NCBI GenBank assembly: GCA_003439945.1
Contig: QVRM01004000.1
Coordinates: 456,384 to 520,383 of the forward strand
Direction: 5' to 3'
Origin: Dermanyssus gallinae
Lineage: Eukaryota > Arthropoda > Arachnida > Mesostigmata > Dermanyssidae
DNA: 64,000 bases
The notes below the pieces were generated by a model, which ran no database searches, was not told where the DNA came from, and was given only the letters and a program-made list of their open reading frames with translations. Of this stretch, positions 12,291 through 23,430 are shown in pieces; within the stretch, counting starts at the first letter, position 1, and each line of letters begins with the position of its first letter. The translations under genes were made by a program, and so were the position numbers.

Positions 12291-13035
12291 CCACTACGGC
12301 ACGCCTTAGCATCGAAGTGCTGTTGTGCGCATAACAATATCTGATAAAAAAAACAAAAAAAACAAATGTATAAATGCGAAGAGTACCAATGGGCCCGTCT
12401 CGGTAACGCTGCAAACATTTATTAGGAGAGAGGACTTACCTGCAAGAATTTATCCCGATCATGAAATATGACATTGTCAAGTGTGCACTTGAGTGAGTAA
12501 CAAGAGGCTATAGGTGAGAGCCATCAGCGATAATGGGTACTGTCGCCGACATATGCAATTATGTGTTGAGATGTTATTTCTGCAATAGAATTCACGGTCT
12601 AAAACGGAAGCTAGCGTTTTGCATGGGATACATCAACGATCCTGGTACTAAAGAAAATAAAATAAGAGTATAAATGGAGTTAAGCCAAAACTAGTCCATG
12701 TAGTTGTAGGCGGACTATTTCACCGCTAAAGGAGCAGGATGGACACAAGTGTATCCTTGTAACTGGACGACGACAAAATCGTTGCTAATGGCTAGAAGGA
12801 AGGCCTAACTAACCAGGATAGACAGTTGTCGCCCACAGGAAAGTAACCGCAGACGTGTGCTTTGGGTTTCTGGGGTGCCCCGTTACTTATCGTGGCTCGG
12901 TCGGCAAAGTCTACCGAGGGAAGTCTACGACGACATTCGCAGATGTACGCGTTAAGATAGTAGGCTACACTCAAAGGCGTTGGCGATATAACGTTCACAG
13001 AGATTCGATTGTCAGCAAACAGTGGCAACGAGTAC
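12291..13035. other. No gene recognised
   Basis: Contains a small A-rich tract near 12345-12365. The open frames at 12792-13157 are unassigned except for the segment described next. Confidence 0.4.
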
Positions 13036-13156
13036 CGGATGAAGTATTTAGACTCGCTCAACGTGGGAACCATGGGAAGCCCGAAGCACTGATGAAACTG
13101 CGCCTAACCTCGGCAGTACAACACGGAATCGATGTTCTAGTGCTAACGAAGACCTA
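13036..13156 (+). pseudogene. Possible LINE endonuclease N-terminus
   Basis: Two plus frames joined by one shift give SLNVGTMGSPK and then LRLTSAVQHGIDVLVLTKT. RTE/craniofacial-development-protein-like endonucleases begin with LNVGTM-x-G followed about 20 residues later by (I/V)D-(V/I)-L-x-(L/V)-(Q/T)-ET. The segment ends at a SINE insertion boundary, which would explain the absence of the rest. Short, so only suggestive. Confidence 0.3.
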
Positions 13157-13157
13157 G

Positions 13158-13358
13158 TAAAGTTTTCGGGCCAAGATTTTTTTCCCAAGATTTCCCAGCC
13201 AAGATTTAACGTGCACGCAACTGCTTTTCGCATTGATTCATAGACGGGCATTCTAAAACACAAATATGGGGCAACGGTGGGGTCCGAACCTGCGCACCTA
13301 TGTGTCTCCTCCTCCGGTCGCGAGGCGCAGACGAATGCACCATTATACCGGGCTCGAC
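13158..13358 (-). mobile_element. tRNA-derived SINE (family S1), copy 1, minus
   Basis: Minus strand reads from a tRNA-like head (GTCGAGCCCGGTATAATGGTGCATTCG at the right end, then a B box similar to GGTTCGGACCCC) into the body. The body has TTTGTG, then CAATGCGAAAAGCAGTTGC, then GTTAAATCTTGGCTGGG, ending near a CCCGAAAA-like terminus. It is one of five S1 copies in the window and lies head to head with copy 2. Polymerase III-type internal promoter; no coding capacity. Confidence 0.85.
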
Positions 13359-13483
13359 ACTAACGGAGACATGGCGTACAACAAACGTGTGCTTATCCGG
13401 GCTACGATTCCACTCGCTGTTTGGCAGAACGTTCAAGTCACACCGATCAGCAACGCAGTCCGTTTGAACAGCCATTGGTGGCA

Positions 13484-13659
13484 GTCGAGCCCGGTAGCGT
13501 GGTGCATAAGCCTGCTCCTCGCGACCGTAGGAGACACATAGAGGTGCGCGGGTTCGAACCTCACCGTTGCACATTTGTATTTATGATGATCCGTTTATGA
13601 AGCAATGCGAAAAGCAGTACCGTGGACACTAAATCTTAGCTGAGGGTCAGCCTGAAAAA
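13484..13659 (+). mobile_element. tRNA-derived SINE (family S1), copy 2, plus
   Basis: Starts GTCGAGCCCGGTAGCGTGG (A box). The B box GGTTCGAACC is at about 13551, followed by the shared body (GAAGCAATGCGAAAAGCAGT, TAAATCTTAGCTGAGGGTCAGCC). Orientation is opposite to copy 1, with about 125 bp between the two heads. Confidence 0.88.
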
Positions 13660-14810
13660 AGTCATTGGTGGCTAGGTAACAGGAAAATTCGTTTGGTACA
13701 AGTAAGCTGCATGCTTAGCAAGGGGGAGCAAACCAGAATGTTTGAGATTTATGTTAAGCCACCTATTAATTAGATTAATTGACAAAACGTTTTTGTTTAA
13801 TAGACAGCAAATGCACAGCACCTATTGCAATCATTTACCTTGAACTCGATCAGTCGGAGTTCGGACAGCAGAACAACGGCGAGTAGGTTTCTGAGTTTGT
13901 AATAATTATCCTTGTGTCTGCGTTCTCAATGTTCTATTGATCTCATAGATTTTCATGTTTTCAATGACTGCGCACCCTAAGATACGATATTTTCCAGTAT
14001 TTTTTCTACTGCAGTAGTTGCCTTACTGTTCTGGATGATAGCAGGCTGCGTGAACGCACGTCTTTTAATGGAACTCCTGCCCTGTTGCTCTATATGCCAC
14101 GCTTTCGCCGGCTCTCGTTCCTTACTTCCAGGCTAATAAACTATTCCAGGTTTGGCTTTGAAAGACTGGTCCATCCGTGTACCTCTCAACCACAAGGTTA
14201 GTGCACCTTTGTTCTCCAAACGCTTTATACTGTTAAGATAATGTCGTTAAGTTAAAAATAGATTTTATAGAATTACATTTTTTTAAAATAATGCTCGAGC
14301 TTTGATGCTTGTTCGGCATAGAGGATGTAATGTATACGAGCTGGTAGATAATAACTGGCAAGACTTAGTTTGTGTATTTCATATATTGCATGCACGGAAA
14401 GTATCTTTATGGCTTCTAAAGAGAACGTCGCTGTGCAAGCTTTGAGCGTCGCTGCTGGGCGCCAGAACGTGCTCGGAGAGGGCGAGCCACCACGGTTGCA
14501 GTATGATGCATATATATTTTATTTGTGACACGATTTGTAGTAGGTTCTTGATAAAGAAAAATAGCCGTGCGTTTTCAATACGGGCGACCCGGCAATACTA
14601 CTAATGACTACATGCGTCTTGGAAACGTTTGCGCTCATGCCACTTGCTCAACAGCATCGTTCTATATCTTCAAAACGCTTTTGCAGTTTTTCGATGTCAC
14701 GTGGCACTATGCATATGCTGTATGCAAGGCTAAACTCTCTGATGCATCCGTCTTCGGCTCTTTTTAGAAACCCTTTGAAAAAGATCGAATTTCTTCGCCG
14801 ATATTGAGTG
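13660..14810. other. No gene recognised
   Basis: The frames at 14567-14807 overlap in two phases and show no domain. No repeat seen. Confidence 0.45.
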
Positions 14811-14814
14811 TTCC

Positions 14815-15510
14815 TGTAGGACCCTTTTCGTTTGTCCTATTGACCGGCCGGTTTCTCAATCAGTTTCATTCATTATTCACTATTCATAACGGAATAAAAA
14901 AATCACTTTCATTATCACGTAAAACGCGTGTGTAAACGCGACCTAGTTTGTTTTTTAAATATTTCTTAACTGTTTTACCCTTCGTCTCTCTAAGTGGTAG
15001 CTTTTCAGACAGACTACGAGTTGACTTTGAATGACTCTATCAAAATATTTCTCCATATCCGCATATACGAAACTGATTTTTTATTGATTGAACTGATTTT
15101 TAGAACATCCAGAAGTCCTTTTACTGCCTGTTTGCAGTAACGCTCTGGCATGAACACAAATTGTCTATCTAACATGTGTAGGAGAAATTGCAGGATAGAG
15201 CGCTGCGCCACGACTGACGTTAGCAACTCAAAGAAGTGGCTCGTCAACCACCTACTTCTTTGAGTAGCTCACGCCGTCCATTGCCTTTGTAGGTGGGCCT
15301 GAGTCTCAAGTTGTGCCTCTCACCTGGTACCTTACTTTGTGAAAGTACGCAGCTCGTCCGGTGTGTGGGCAAAGGCACAACGCTTTCATTGTCCTTCGGC
15401 GTTTCTATCGTTAAGTTGTCGGGTCCGGCGGTCATTCCCTCAGACATTTTGCGGGTGGTTCGTCAGTATAACCTCGCTCGAGAATTCGCTGATCATAACA
15501 GTGCCCGTTC
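14815..15510 (-). pseudogene. LINE reverse transcriptase fragment, minus
   Basis: The minus frame at 15014-15247 contains a fingers-like stretch with RQFVFMPERYCKQAV, close to the usual QFGFRPxRSxxDAI. After a one-base shift it continues as VYADMEKYFDRVIQSQL, matching the RT motif A pattern (A-D-M-E-K-x-F-D-R-V). Upstream minus frame 15244-15447 may belong to the same element but has no diagnostic motif. The palm YxDD motif and the rest of RT are missing. Clade not determinable by eye. Confidence 0.5.
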
Positions 15511-16074
15511 CTAGCCCTCTACGTTTGGTATCAAACATTTTTGTACGTGCACTTTCTTCGCCGCTTAGTATATCGGCCCTGTGGCATTTTTTTTTGTAGC
15601 TTTGCCACATCCTGTCAAGTAAGTAAAAATATCCCGCGAGTAACTATGACTCTCTTCCCAGCTTGTTTTCCTGTGATGCGCGCAAATTATGTGTGCTTCC
15701 TCGAGCACCTTCCTCGCACATAGAAAGTTGGCTTGTATAGGCGCCATAGCCTTAGATTCCGATTTAAGTACTCCCTGTTTATAATATCGGTTGGCGGAAT
15801 TTTTTGCGCACTGGGTCATGAATCGCCTGGATATGAATGTGCAGTTGTTTGTGGTGTATCACGACTCTGCTGTCTGTTTTAAAGTAAGCGTCCGTTGACA
15901 GTGCTGGGGATATAAACACTATGTCATTTAAGCTTGCACCACCTCTTGTGTTTGTGAATGTGCTGTCTGAGGAGCGGTTTAGCTTCATGAGCCTAAACCA
16001 TTAGAGTGAGACTTAGTGCGCCTGGTGGTCCAAGCCCCCGTAAGTGACTGACCAGTTCTACAACTGCAAGCGTA

Positions 16075-16700
16075 GTGGCAAACATACCTTTGCTTCTCTG
16101 GAATTGTGAGGGACTTAAGGGGGCAATGGATCTTGCACGTTATGACATGTTTAAGTTGGACGAACTGCACATCAATGATATGCGGGAATTTCACCCGCTG
16201 ACTGTCTTACCTGCGGGAGGTCGGGGAAGACCTGTGGGTGGGCTATCTATCTACCTACATAAACGCTTACCACCGATGCAATGCGTCAGGAAAGATGAAT
16301 ACTGCGTAGTGCTCTCCTCTGGGAGGGTGAACGTCGCTGTATTCTATTTCCCACTCACATTCGATTCTGCGGAGGTTGCTGAGACGGTGATCTTTGGACT
16401 TTCAGAGTTAATCCTGACCATGCCAACTATCGTCGGCGGTGATTTCAATGCCAGAATCGATTGTGGGGCTAACGATAAAGGCTGCTTCAGGTGATGGAAA
16501 ATATTGGTCTGAAGTGTGCTAACGCGCGTGAAGACTATACACATTTAAGCCAAAATGGAAGCAGCACCATCGACCTGTTGTTGCACAACCTTGTCAGCCG
16601 TGAAATTGAAAGCTCTGATGTTCTTGATGAAGCGGCCCGAAAGCACCAACCAGTGTTGGCCGTTGTCGATGTTTCCTGTATTTGGCGAGTCCGACATAAC
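16075..16700 (+). pseudogene. AP-type endonuclease domain of LINE A
   Basis: The frame at 16075-16494 opens with MANIPLLLWNCEGL (the first strand of the endonuclease/exonuclease/phosphatase fold), has GGLSIYLHKRLPP in the middle and VGGDFNARID near its end (the D-x-N catalytic pair). A one-base shift leads into 16491-16994, which carries GSSTIDLLL and then KHQPVLAVVDV, where the usual SDH motif has kept the His but lost the SD. The domain is about 200 residues, slightly short, since the E-containing LQET segment after strand 1 seems to be missing. It would nick target DNA. Here it is broken by the shift and by missing residues. Confidence 0.75.
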
Positions 16701-16789
16701 CCGCCGCACTGGTCTGCAATGAGACGGATTAATCTATCTCTTTTGGACAGAGCGGTGGGCGGTCTTGAGGTAAGCCCTGACATCGATTC

Positions 16790-17504
16790 CACTTGTGACG
16801 TTATACGTTGCTGCGGCCAACCATTGGAGTTTGTTAACTCTTTCCAGTATCTTGGCCTTCGGGTTCATTATACAGGAACGACGTTTACAGCGCATGTAAA
16901 CGAAACAGTACGAAAGGCACTTGTCTCTCTTTACGGAGAAGTAGGCAATGTCCGAAGACTGTCCGTTCTCAGCAGTGAGGCTCTTCATGCTTAAGATTGT
17001 TCCGGGTCTGATGCACGGTCTTAACAGGGTATGAAACCACCTCACGCTGGCGAATTTGATTGTTTTTCATTATATATGAAGCGAGTGCTTTGCTTGCCTA
17101 TCCGAGCAAGAAGCCGCTTTGTGTATCTCATGTCAGGCTGCCCACCGGCTGCTGAAACAATCCAACTGAGGCTGAAGATGCCGCGTACAGTATCTTACGA
17201 ATGTTTTATTTCGGAGTGGGAAGCTAAAGTCGAACAGGCCAGCCGGGAGGTCGGTGGCTCTGACGTTTTCAATGCATTGCACCTTTGGTCTGGCCCTGCA
17301 TGTGACAATCGCCACGTGTTACACCAGGTACATAGTGCATGGTTATGTTCAAACGCAACCTTTTATGAGGAGTACGAGTTGTGCACCTGCCGGTTCTGCC
17401 TGCAGAGGTGTGCCAAGTACCATGCAGTGGAATGCACAGCGCTGGACCGAAAATCGTTGCACTACTTATCTCGTCGGAAGCGTGAAAAAGATAGAGCTTC
17501 ATGA
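16790..17504 (+). pseudogene. LINE A thumb and C-terminal CxC...KYHA domain
   Basis: After the deletion the frame resumes at about 16840 with FQYLGLRVHYTGTTFTAHV followed by RKALVSLYGEV, the usual segment after the RT palm. The frame at 17031-17504 carries the C-terminal region, ending in a Cys/His cluster at about 17380-17430 of form C-x-C-x2-C-x3-C-x3-H-x3-C (CTCRFCLQRCAKYHAVEC). LINE B has the same cluster in the same C-terminal place (CRCKECWSKCDKYHAAVC). It is probably a zinc-binding nucleic-acid-contact module. That role is inferred. Confidence 0.65.
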
Positions 17505-17520
17505 AGAAACATTTTAAATG

Positions 17521-19955
17521 TATAATATACTCAATTTAAGTGAAATTAACATAATTGTATTTGTATTAGAGTGAGACTGTTAGATTTTCTCCACGGAATC
17601 CGTAGTCAATTTTACAGTTTCTATATAAATACATAATTTTTTTATACATATACTAATATATACATATAGGTGGTAGGAGGTACTCTGCAGTCATTCGTAG
17701 AGCTGTTTTAGGAACAAGTGAGCTTTCCTCTCACAGTGTTGCTCGAAGGGGTAAAGGCAGTTTTTTCTCAACAGGGCTTGTAAGTTTGCATACCACCATC
17801 AAGAGTCGCTTCACAAATTTTCATCTTGAGACGGCGGGCTGTCCAAAAAGGCTGTTTGTAAATACGCCGAGGAGAAAATATCTGTATTAGAGCCTGAGTC
17901 TCAAGAAACGACTGCAATGGTCAAACAAGCGTGAAGCGAGTGCCTGTAGTGCACATAGGTATTTAATGGTTCGTTACGCCGCGCACAATTTTCGTCACGT
18001 AGTCCATCCACTTTGTTGTTGGTTTTCCAATAGCATTGTAGCATGCAGGTCCGTAAGTACTTCAATAGTACTCGTTTAGCAAGTTCATGCTCGTAAATAC
18101 TCGGATCTGCTGTGTAACTGATATACCGTCAGTGCCTGCAGAACGGCTATCTATCTATTTATATATCTATCTGTCTATCTGTCTGTCTGACTGAACTGTT
18201 TGTTACCTGCCGCCAGTTTTTTTTAGCATGTATATTGCTGGTATACTGGTTGACCCAACGACGCCGTCTGATCGTCCTTCGGACGACAAATGACACAGCC
18301 TGGACAAACGCCTGGACGCCTGGAGATGCTGCGTGCCAGATGCTGAAAGCATTTGCCTCGTCATCACGGTCATTGGGCCTTGGGCAGCAGGATACATGTC
18401 ATTGTTTTGTCGTTCATCGCATGCGTGCGTTCGTCTGCACTCTATTGTTATTCGCCATTGTATTGTGTGCGAACAACGCTCTATGCGCTTATCGTCAGCA
18501 GGCGGAACGATAGAAGCCGTTCGGCCTCCTACCGGGCTCCTGATTGTCGCTTGTCCTTCTTGGGTGCATGATCATCGCGTATGCTTTGGGTAGCTCCTGC
18601 TTGCTGTTGTCGTTATGTTCTCATAGCAGCCTTCAACAACAAAAAACGCATGTCCATTTTTTTGTCGTAGGCGCTTCATTTTGGCAGAGTTCCAGTGCCA
18701 ATCAATCAATACACAGTGACGGTGCACGTAGTATCGTAACGTGCGCATCGTTCCGTTATGGCTGGCGTCGCTAAGCCCTGGTTCTGTGACAAAAACGATC
18801 GCTTTCTCGTCGTCGTTTCGTGTCGTTTTCACTGTTCGTCAAAGAGGATAACATCTCAAAGAAAGTCCAATGTCTTCCAAAATACAAACTGTATACGATA
18901 GTAGTCTGTTATTCAACACAGACTCTTGTTCATCGTTCTACGCCGTACATCTTCGCTGTGGAGATTGGCACTTGAGCTAAAAACCTTTATACATTTTTTT
19001 TTACCCTAACGTCAGGCTCGTCCTAGACTAAACACCGTTTGGAAAATTGTCAGATTAGTCCGAGTCATCTTGGCTACTTTTAACCGAATTACTTGCTGAG
19101 TTTCTGGAGTTTCATTCAGGATCCGTGATTCGACTATAATAGAAATATCTGAAATTAGAGGAAAACTCGTTTCAAACGCGACGACTGACATCACATCGCT
19201 TGTGCGCATACGAAGATTGTCAACTGACCCAGCAAAAAAATAAAGGTAAAAATAAAGCTAAGGTACAATAATTGTACGCCACACATAGAATGGTCTGAAC
19301 AGCAATCGAAAAAATAAGCGCGATTGTTCATTATTATAATTCAAGTCGAGCGCCCTGAACACCGCGCCAAATTACTATAAATTGTAATTCACTTTTCGTC
19401 TCAGCTAGGTTGACCGGTCTAGTATACGAGAATCTGTTCTAAGTGTCTGGCTGGTACTGCTATATATTTGCGTTGTAAACTTGCATGTTAAACGTTCAAA
19501 CAGAAGACGGAGTAATGGTACAGAAGCACCGTAGTGTACGTAATTTTATTTTTATTTGACTTGATTTGTTTGCTTAGCCAGCCAGCTGTTTCTATCAGGA
19601 CGACATACTCGTATTTAGACTTTACAAATGCTTAAAAACAGAGAAACACTCGATTAGAGCTTTGTGGATGTATTTTGCTGTCAACGCGGGAAGGTGTTGT
19701 AGTTTCCAAGTTCCTTCTATATGCTAGACCCCTTGCTAAAAAAAAAGAATAACTCTAACCTCTTATCATACAGCCACGGAGAGACGTCTTTTCTTTTTAA
19801 CAAACGTATTTACAATAAAAATAAAGGCTTCTTTTATGCATCTATCAAACTGTGTATCACTTAACGAACTACTTAAAGATCACGTTTTTGACACCTGCTA
19901 AGCTTGAGTTATATCGTGAAACTATTCTAAGATTCAGGTTATCTTTACCAGCAGT
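17521..19955. other. No gene recognised
   Basis: A short TCTA/GTCT-type simple repeat lies at about 18148-18190. Overlapping frames in all three plus phases at 18235-18774 suggest base composition effects, not coding. No motif seen. Confidence 0.45.
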
Positions 19956-20447
19956 GTGTCACTCACTTTCGTTTTTTTAAACGCGTCTGCGGAGTGCCAC
20001 ACGCTACTAAAGCGCATTGGTGAGTTAGGCATAACGGTCACCAAAAGCCTAATGGCTAGAGCTCAACTGTGCATCAAAACAACAACAATTGTAATCAGCG
20101 TGACGTGCTATGTGCAATACGTCGACATATCACGTCGTGTCAGCCTTAACCAAAATTCAGGTGACAAGAGAAGTGACAAAGCTAGCAAAGCCACGGTAAA
20201 ACTTAAATTAAAAAAACAAAATTTAAACCAAGGTAAAGTAATGGTCGCCATGTCCAGGAGGGCGAGCGCAGAGAGCATTTTAATGATGTTTGAGATCCGG
20301 CGGTCTGATCAGAGGGAATACGTTTCCGACCATTTTGATGCCGACTGTAACCCTTTCGAGCCTTTGAGTTTGCTGCAAAAGAAAAACAGCAAACATCAAA
20401 AATTGCCGCCTTCATCAAAGAGCGCCACTACCAGCGGACAAAAATGA
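19956..20447 (+). CDS. Unassigned 163-codon open frame
   Basis: One of the longest frames in the window that is not explained by a repeat. The predicted peptide begins with a hydrophobic stretch (MSLTFVFLNASAE), has a Lys-rich middle (KATVKLKLKKQNLNQ) and a Ser/Lys-rich C-terminus. I recognise no family. Flanks are AT-rich without a clear promoter or splice sites. Frames of this length occur by chance in 64 kb, so it may well not be a gene. Confidence 0.15.
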   Translation: MSLTFVFLNASAECHTLLKRIGELGITVTKSLMARAQLCIKTTTIVISVTCYVQYVDISRRVSLNQNSGDKRSDKASKATVKLKLKKQNLNQGKVMVAMSRRASAESILMMFEIRRSDQREYVSDHFDADCNPFEPLSLLQKKNSKHQKLPPSSKSATTSGQK

Positions 20448-20620
20448 CATGACGAAAGATATTTAACTTTAACCGAAATGATATGCTATGAAGAAATGGT
20501 ACGAAGACAGACACGGACTACTTCGCTGTCCCTCTTTTGGCACGCCGACTGTAATCACTTAACAACCATATGGCAAAACATATGCTAATAATTTTACTTT
20601 GATAAACCTTACTGAGACAT

Positions 20621-20700
20621 TTGTGACAAGTCAAAATAGTATCGTGTTTTTAGTGCACAAGGTTGTGACAAGTCAAAATAGTATCGTATTTTTACTGCAT
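20621..20700. repeat. 42-bp tandem repeat, two units
   Basis: TTGTGACAAGTCAAAATAGT starts at 20621 and again at 20663. The second unit differs by a few substitutions near its end. Confidence 0.85.
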
Positions 20701-21913
20701 GGCCAAGCGACCGAGACTGAAGGACTTGATAGGCCCACATGGGGCATAAATATAGCTGTGCAAAATTAAATAAAAACCGTATAGTCACATGTATTATTAG
20801 CTACGTTTAGGCGAAGCGTTGTAGAAACGAAATACAATCTTTTCATATGTAGGTAGAGTCATTGAAGCGCACCCAGGGCCTACCTAGCGGCGGCAACACG
20901 TGGAATTTAGTTTCAGCATATACGAGGAAGAGACTCAAATGTGACTTGCGCAATAAACATGTTTATACACACTGTAAACACCTGATGCCCGACAAAACTG
21001 CCAACTGTAGGGCAAGTTGTGGCTTTGGATAGAAGTGTCAGTTAACTCTCGAAAGTTACGTCTCGAAAACTACTAAAATGTGCAAATTACGACAACCTGA
21101 GCATGCGAAACCGAGCCAATTATCGTTGAGGATGCAAGTTGACAAGCCTGCATAGTGGCACTGTCAACAGCTGGCAGCTGATTACCGTCAACACAGCGAT
21201 GACTAATGACTCCAACAACAGGTGCCACGTCAAGAAATTGATAGCATGCAATATGCAACTGCACGTCGTGCTACGCTCCTGACGAAAACAAATCGGCACG
21301 TCAAAACGCCAGCCAGGCCCCCAAAATAGCGGTCGAATGTGGCACACGTATTATCAGCCCGTACAGAGGAGGACCTCACGTTAGTGCTACTGGAATACTG
21401 GCACAGACAAACACCGCATGCGCGTACGCGCTGCACAACAGTTAGCGGCTGGGAGTGGGAAAACACCAGGATCTACGCCAATTAAATAGCAACAGACCAT
21501 CCCAATACCAGCTGACAAGCCCGTATTGAAGCTTGTGACAAATAAGAACTCGACCGCTGCGGCATCATCCTTTCAACTCATTCGTTCATAAAAAGCGCCC
21601 CTCATAAAGGTGATTTACCTTCCATAATGTATACCACGGAAAAACACTTAACTGTGTGTCCTAAAGAGGTAAATAGCTAAATGCTGCATGGCCATGGCGC
21701 CGTTATGGCAAATCGAATGGTTAAAGGTCCTTAAGGCAAAAGTCAGGCAAGTGATAGTTGAATCAAGTATTCAGCTGCTACTGGCCTAAGCGAGTGGTCG
21801 AGCGATATCAAAGAACGCTTTCATTCATTTGCACCGATAAGTCGAACAAAGTAATAGTCGGCAATAATGAGGACGCAACGTTCATCTCTTTTTTTATAGA
21901 GGGGAGAAATGCG
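20701..21913. other. No gene recognised
   Basis: Three overlapping minus frames at 21073-21466 lack a known motif. Nothing else supported. Confidence 0.45.
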
Positions 21914-22498
21914 TTACGCACGAACGGACGCCGCCTTTAGATGTGGGCCGAACAGTGTCGGACTCGCCGCAAAACTACCGGCGTTGACGACTAAAACTCC
22001 GGGTTTTTTATGTTTTGAAAACCGCAGCCGCAGGGTTCCTTTTTGATTAGAACCATTCAGTTCCACGTCTCTGTGTTCTCTTACGCCGTCATCTTCCGTG
22101 ACGGGGAACCCTTGCAGGCGTATTCGGGCCTGTCGCCTTTTTTCCTCGAGGACTTCTTTTGCTGTTTGAGCCCCAACTTCCCAGCCGCTGGTCGTTTCGC
22201 GGATAAATTGAATAAAATCCTTCATGCTGGTTTTTGGCTTGTTTAGAGGGAGATTTTTCAACCTCGGGTCGCTGTTTCGCTGCCAGCGGCACGTCACTCT
22301 GCTTAAACCCAGTGCCTTTGCTTGCTCTAGGGCAGGGCAAACAAACATCGTGTGGAACGCGTCGTCTCGTGCGCCTTGTGAGGAGTGTATGCAGCTTCCC
22401 AATTGCGTAACTACGTTGAAATCGTCCAGGTAGGCCTGGAAATCTCTATGTCCAGTTATGACTTGGGTCATGAAGAAGTCTATCCACGATCCTTCCAC
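21914..22498 (-). pseudogene. C-terminal region of R1-clade ORF2
   Basis: The 194-codon frame begins after a stop within a stretch IPDIKKWK-x-RG-x-IDFFMTQVITGH. It continues through a degenerate zinc knuckle (CIHSSQG...DDAFHTMFVC) in which the second Cys of the usual C-x2-C...H-x4-C is lost. In R1-clade LINEs this knuckle ends ORF2 and probably contacts nucleic acid. The final 60 residues read through into 3' UTR-like sequence, so the natural stop has probably been lost. Confidence 0.7.
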
Positions 22499-22647
22499 TT
22501 TTTAATGTCCGGGATTATTTCCCGGACCTTGGCTCTGGGCTCTCCCTACCGTAATTCTGTCCACTCTTGTTGCCACTCGGAAAGCATAGCGTCGCGCTCC
22601 GTCTCTTTTGAGCGCGGTAGTCCTTTTTCCCACAATCTGCGCCGTTC

Positions 22648-22923
22648 CTAAACTACAAGAGCCCACAGAGAAGTGCCGGCCAGGACCAGGGCAGCGTCCG
22701 TATTTACCGTACGGTATGCCTGGATGATCCTAAGCGCCGTCATTCGCTGGGCTTTCCTCAGCAGGTTTTTAGTTCTCGCTGTGGCTGTTGCCGGGGGGAA
22801 CCAGACTGAGCAACCGCAGAGGGCTATCCATCCGGCCACTGACATCACAAGTCTCCTCCGAGCCGCTCGCTTCGGTCCGTGGATGTTCGGTAAGATCTTC
22901 GCAATGTCGTTTGCTGCCTTCAA
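22648..22923 (-). pseudogene. RT connection region of R1-clade ORF2
   Basis: Contains KAANDIAKILPNIHGPKRAARRRL, then a hydrophobic strand, then KAQRMTALRIIQAYRTVNTDA. This is the R1-clade succession LMPN-(I/V)-x-GP, LLYG-x-PVW and QRR-ALR-x-x-AYRTVS. A neighbouring frame (22769-23008) carries the preceding thumb segment, so at least one frameshift separates them. Confidence 0.75.
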
Positions 22924-23223
22924 TGCTTTTTTCTGCCAACGTATGGTTCACCCGGTTGACTGCGACTCGGCCGGTGAGCAAGACCGCCTCGCTCTTTTCC
23001 GGCACCAATTCGAGCGCTTTTCATCTATTCGTTAATCGCCTGCAGGGTCTTGTTCTCAACGTACATCTCTTGGGATGGTAAAAGCGCTTTAGACCAGGTG
23101 ACAAGTTCTCAACCAACCAAGCTGATATGTGCGTACAGGACATATTGACAACAATGAAACCGTACCGAAAATACCTAACAACACGACACACAAAAATACC
23201 CATATCACTTAAGTTGAATAAGC

Positions 23224-23430
23224 TTGAATGACCGAGCAAGATGGCTAAGTGGCAAAGCCTGTGCCTTTCATTTGGCAGGACTGGGTTTGAGACCCAGACC
23301 GGCCACTCTTAAATTGGTTTGCATGGTTTCCTATTTAGAGAAGGTAAATGCCGGAGTGGATGAAAAATTTGCCATGACATGAAAAACCCGTACACGGGCA
23401 TTATTAGCCTTACGGAAAATCTAAAAAATA
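23224..23430 (+). mobile_element. tRNA-derived SINE, second family (S2)
   Basis: From about 23232, GACCGAGCAAGATGGCTAAGTGGC looks like an A box with D arm. CTGGGTTTGAGACCCAG forms a perfect 5-bp T arm around a B box. A tRNA-unrelated body of about 90 nt follows and ends in AAAATCTAAAAAATAAAAA. It differs in sequence from the S1 family and only one copy was seen in the window. Confidence 0.65.

Larger units (their letters stand above)
15985..17520 (+). mobile_element. LINE A: endonuclease-type LINE with internal RT deletion
   Basis: A plus-strand non-LTR element running endonuclease, then thumb, then C-terminal Cys/His motif, with the RT fingers and palm deleted. It shares its C-terminal motif with LINE B at 42.5-44.7 kb, so the two are probably one family carrying different deletions. 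The AT-rich stretch after 17504 is probably its 3' UTR. No YxDD catalytic motif is left, so it cannot retrotranspose by itself. Confidence 0.75.
21914..23085 (-). mobile_element. R1-clade LINE, 3' half, minus
   Basis: 5'-truncated R1-clade element read on the minus strand. It contains the RT thumb at about 23040-22970 (LVPEKSEAVLLTGR), the connection at 22923-22648 and the C-terminal region at 22498-21914. The block after the coding part holds GAGTTTTAGTCG and GGCGAGTCCGACACTG. This resembles the GTTTTAGTGG...GCGAGTCCCACAC signature in the 3' tails of other R1-clade copies in this window, which helps to place the 3' end. Frames are interrupted several times. Confidence 0.8.

Noticed and set aside
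13206..13574. Frames on both strands across the SINE pair
   Set aside because: They are translations of the SINEs; similar peptides come from every S1 copy.
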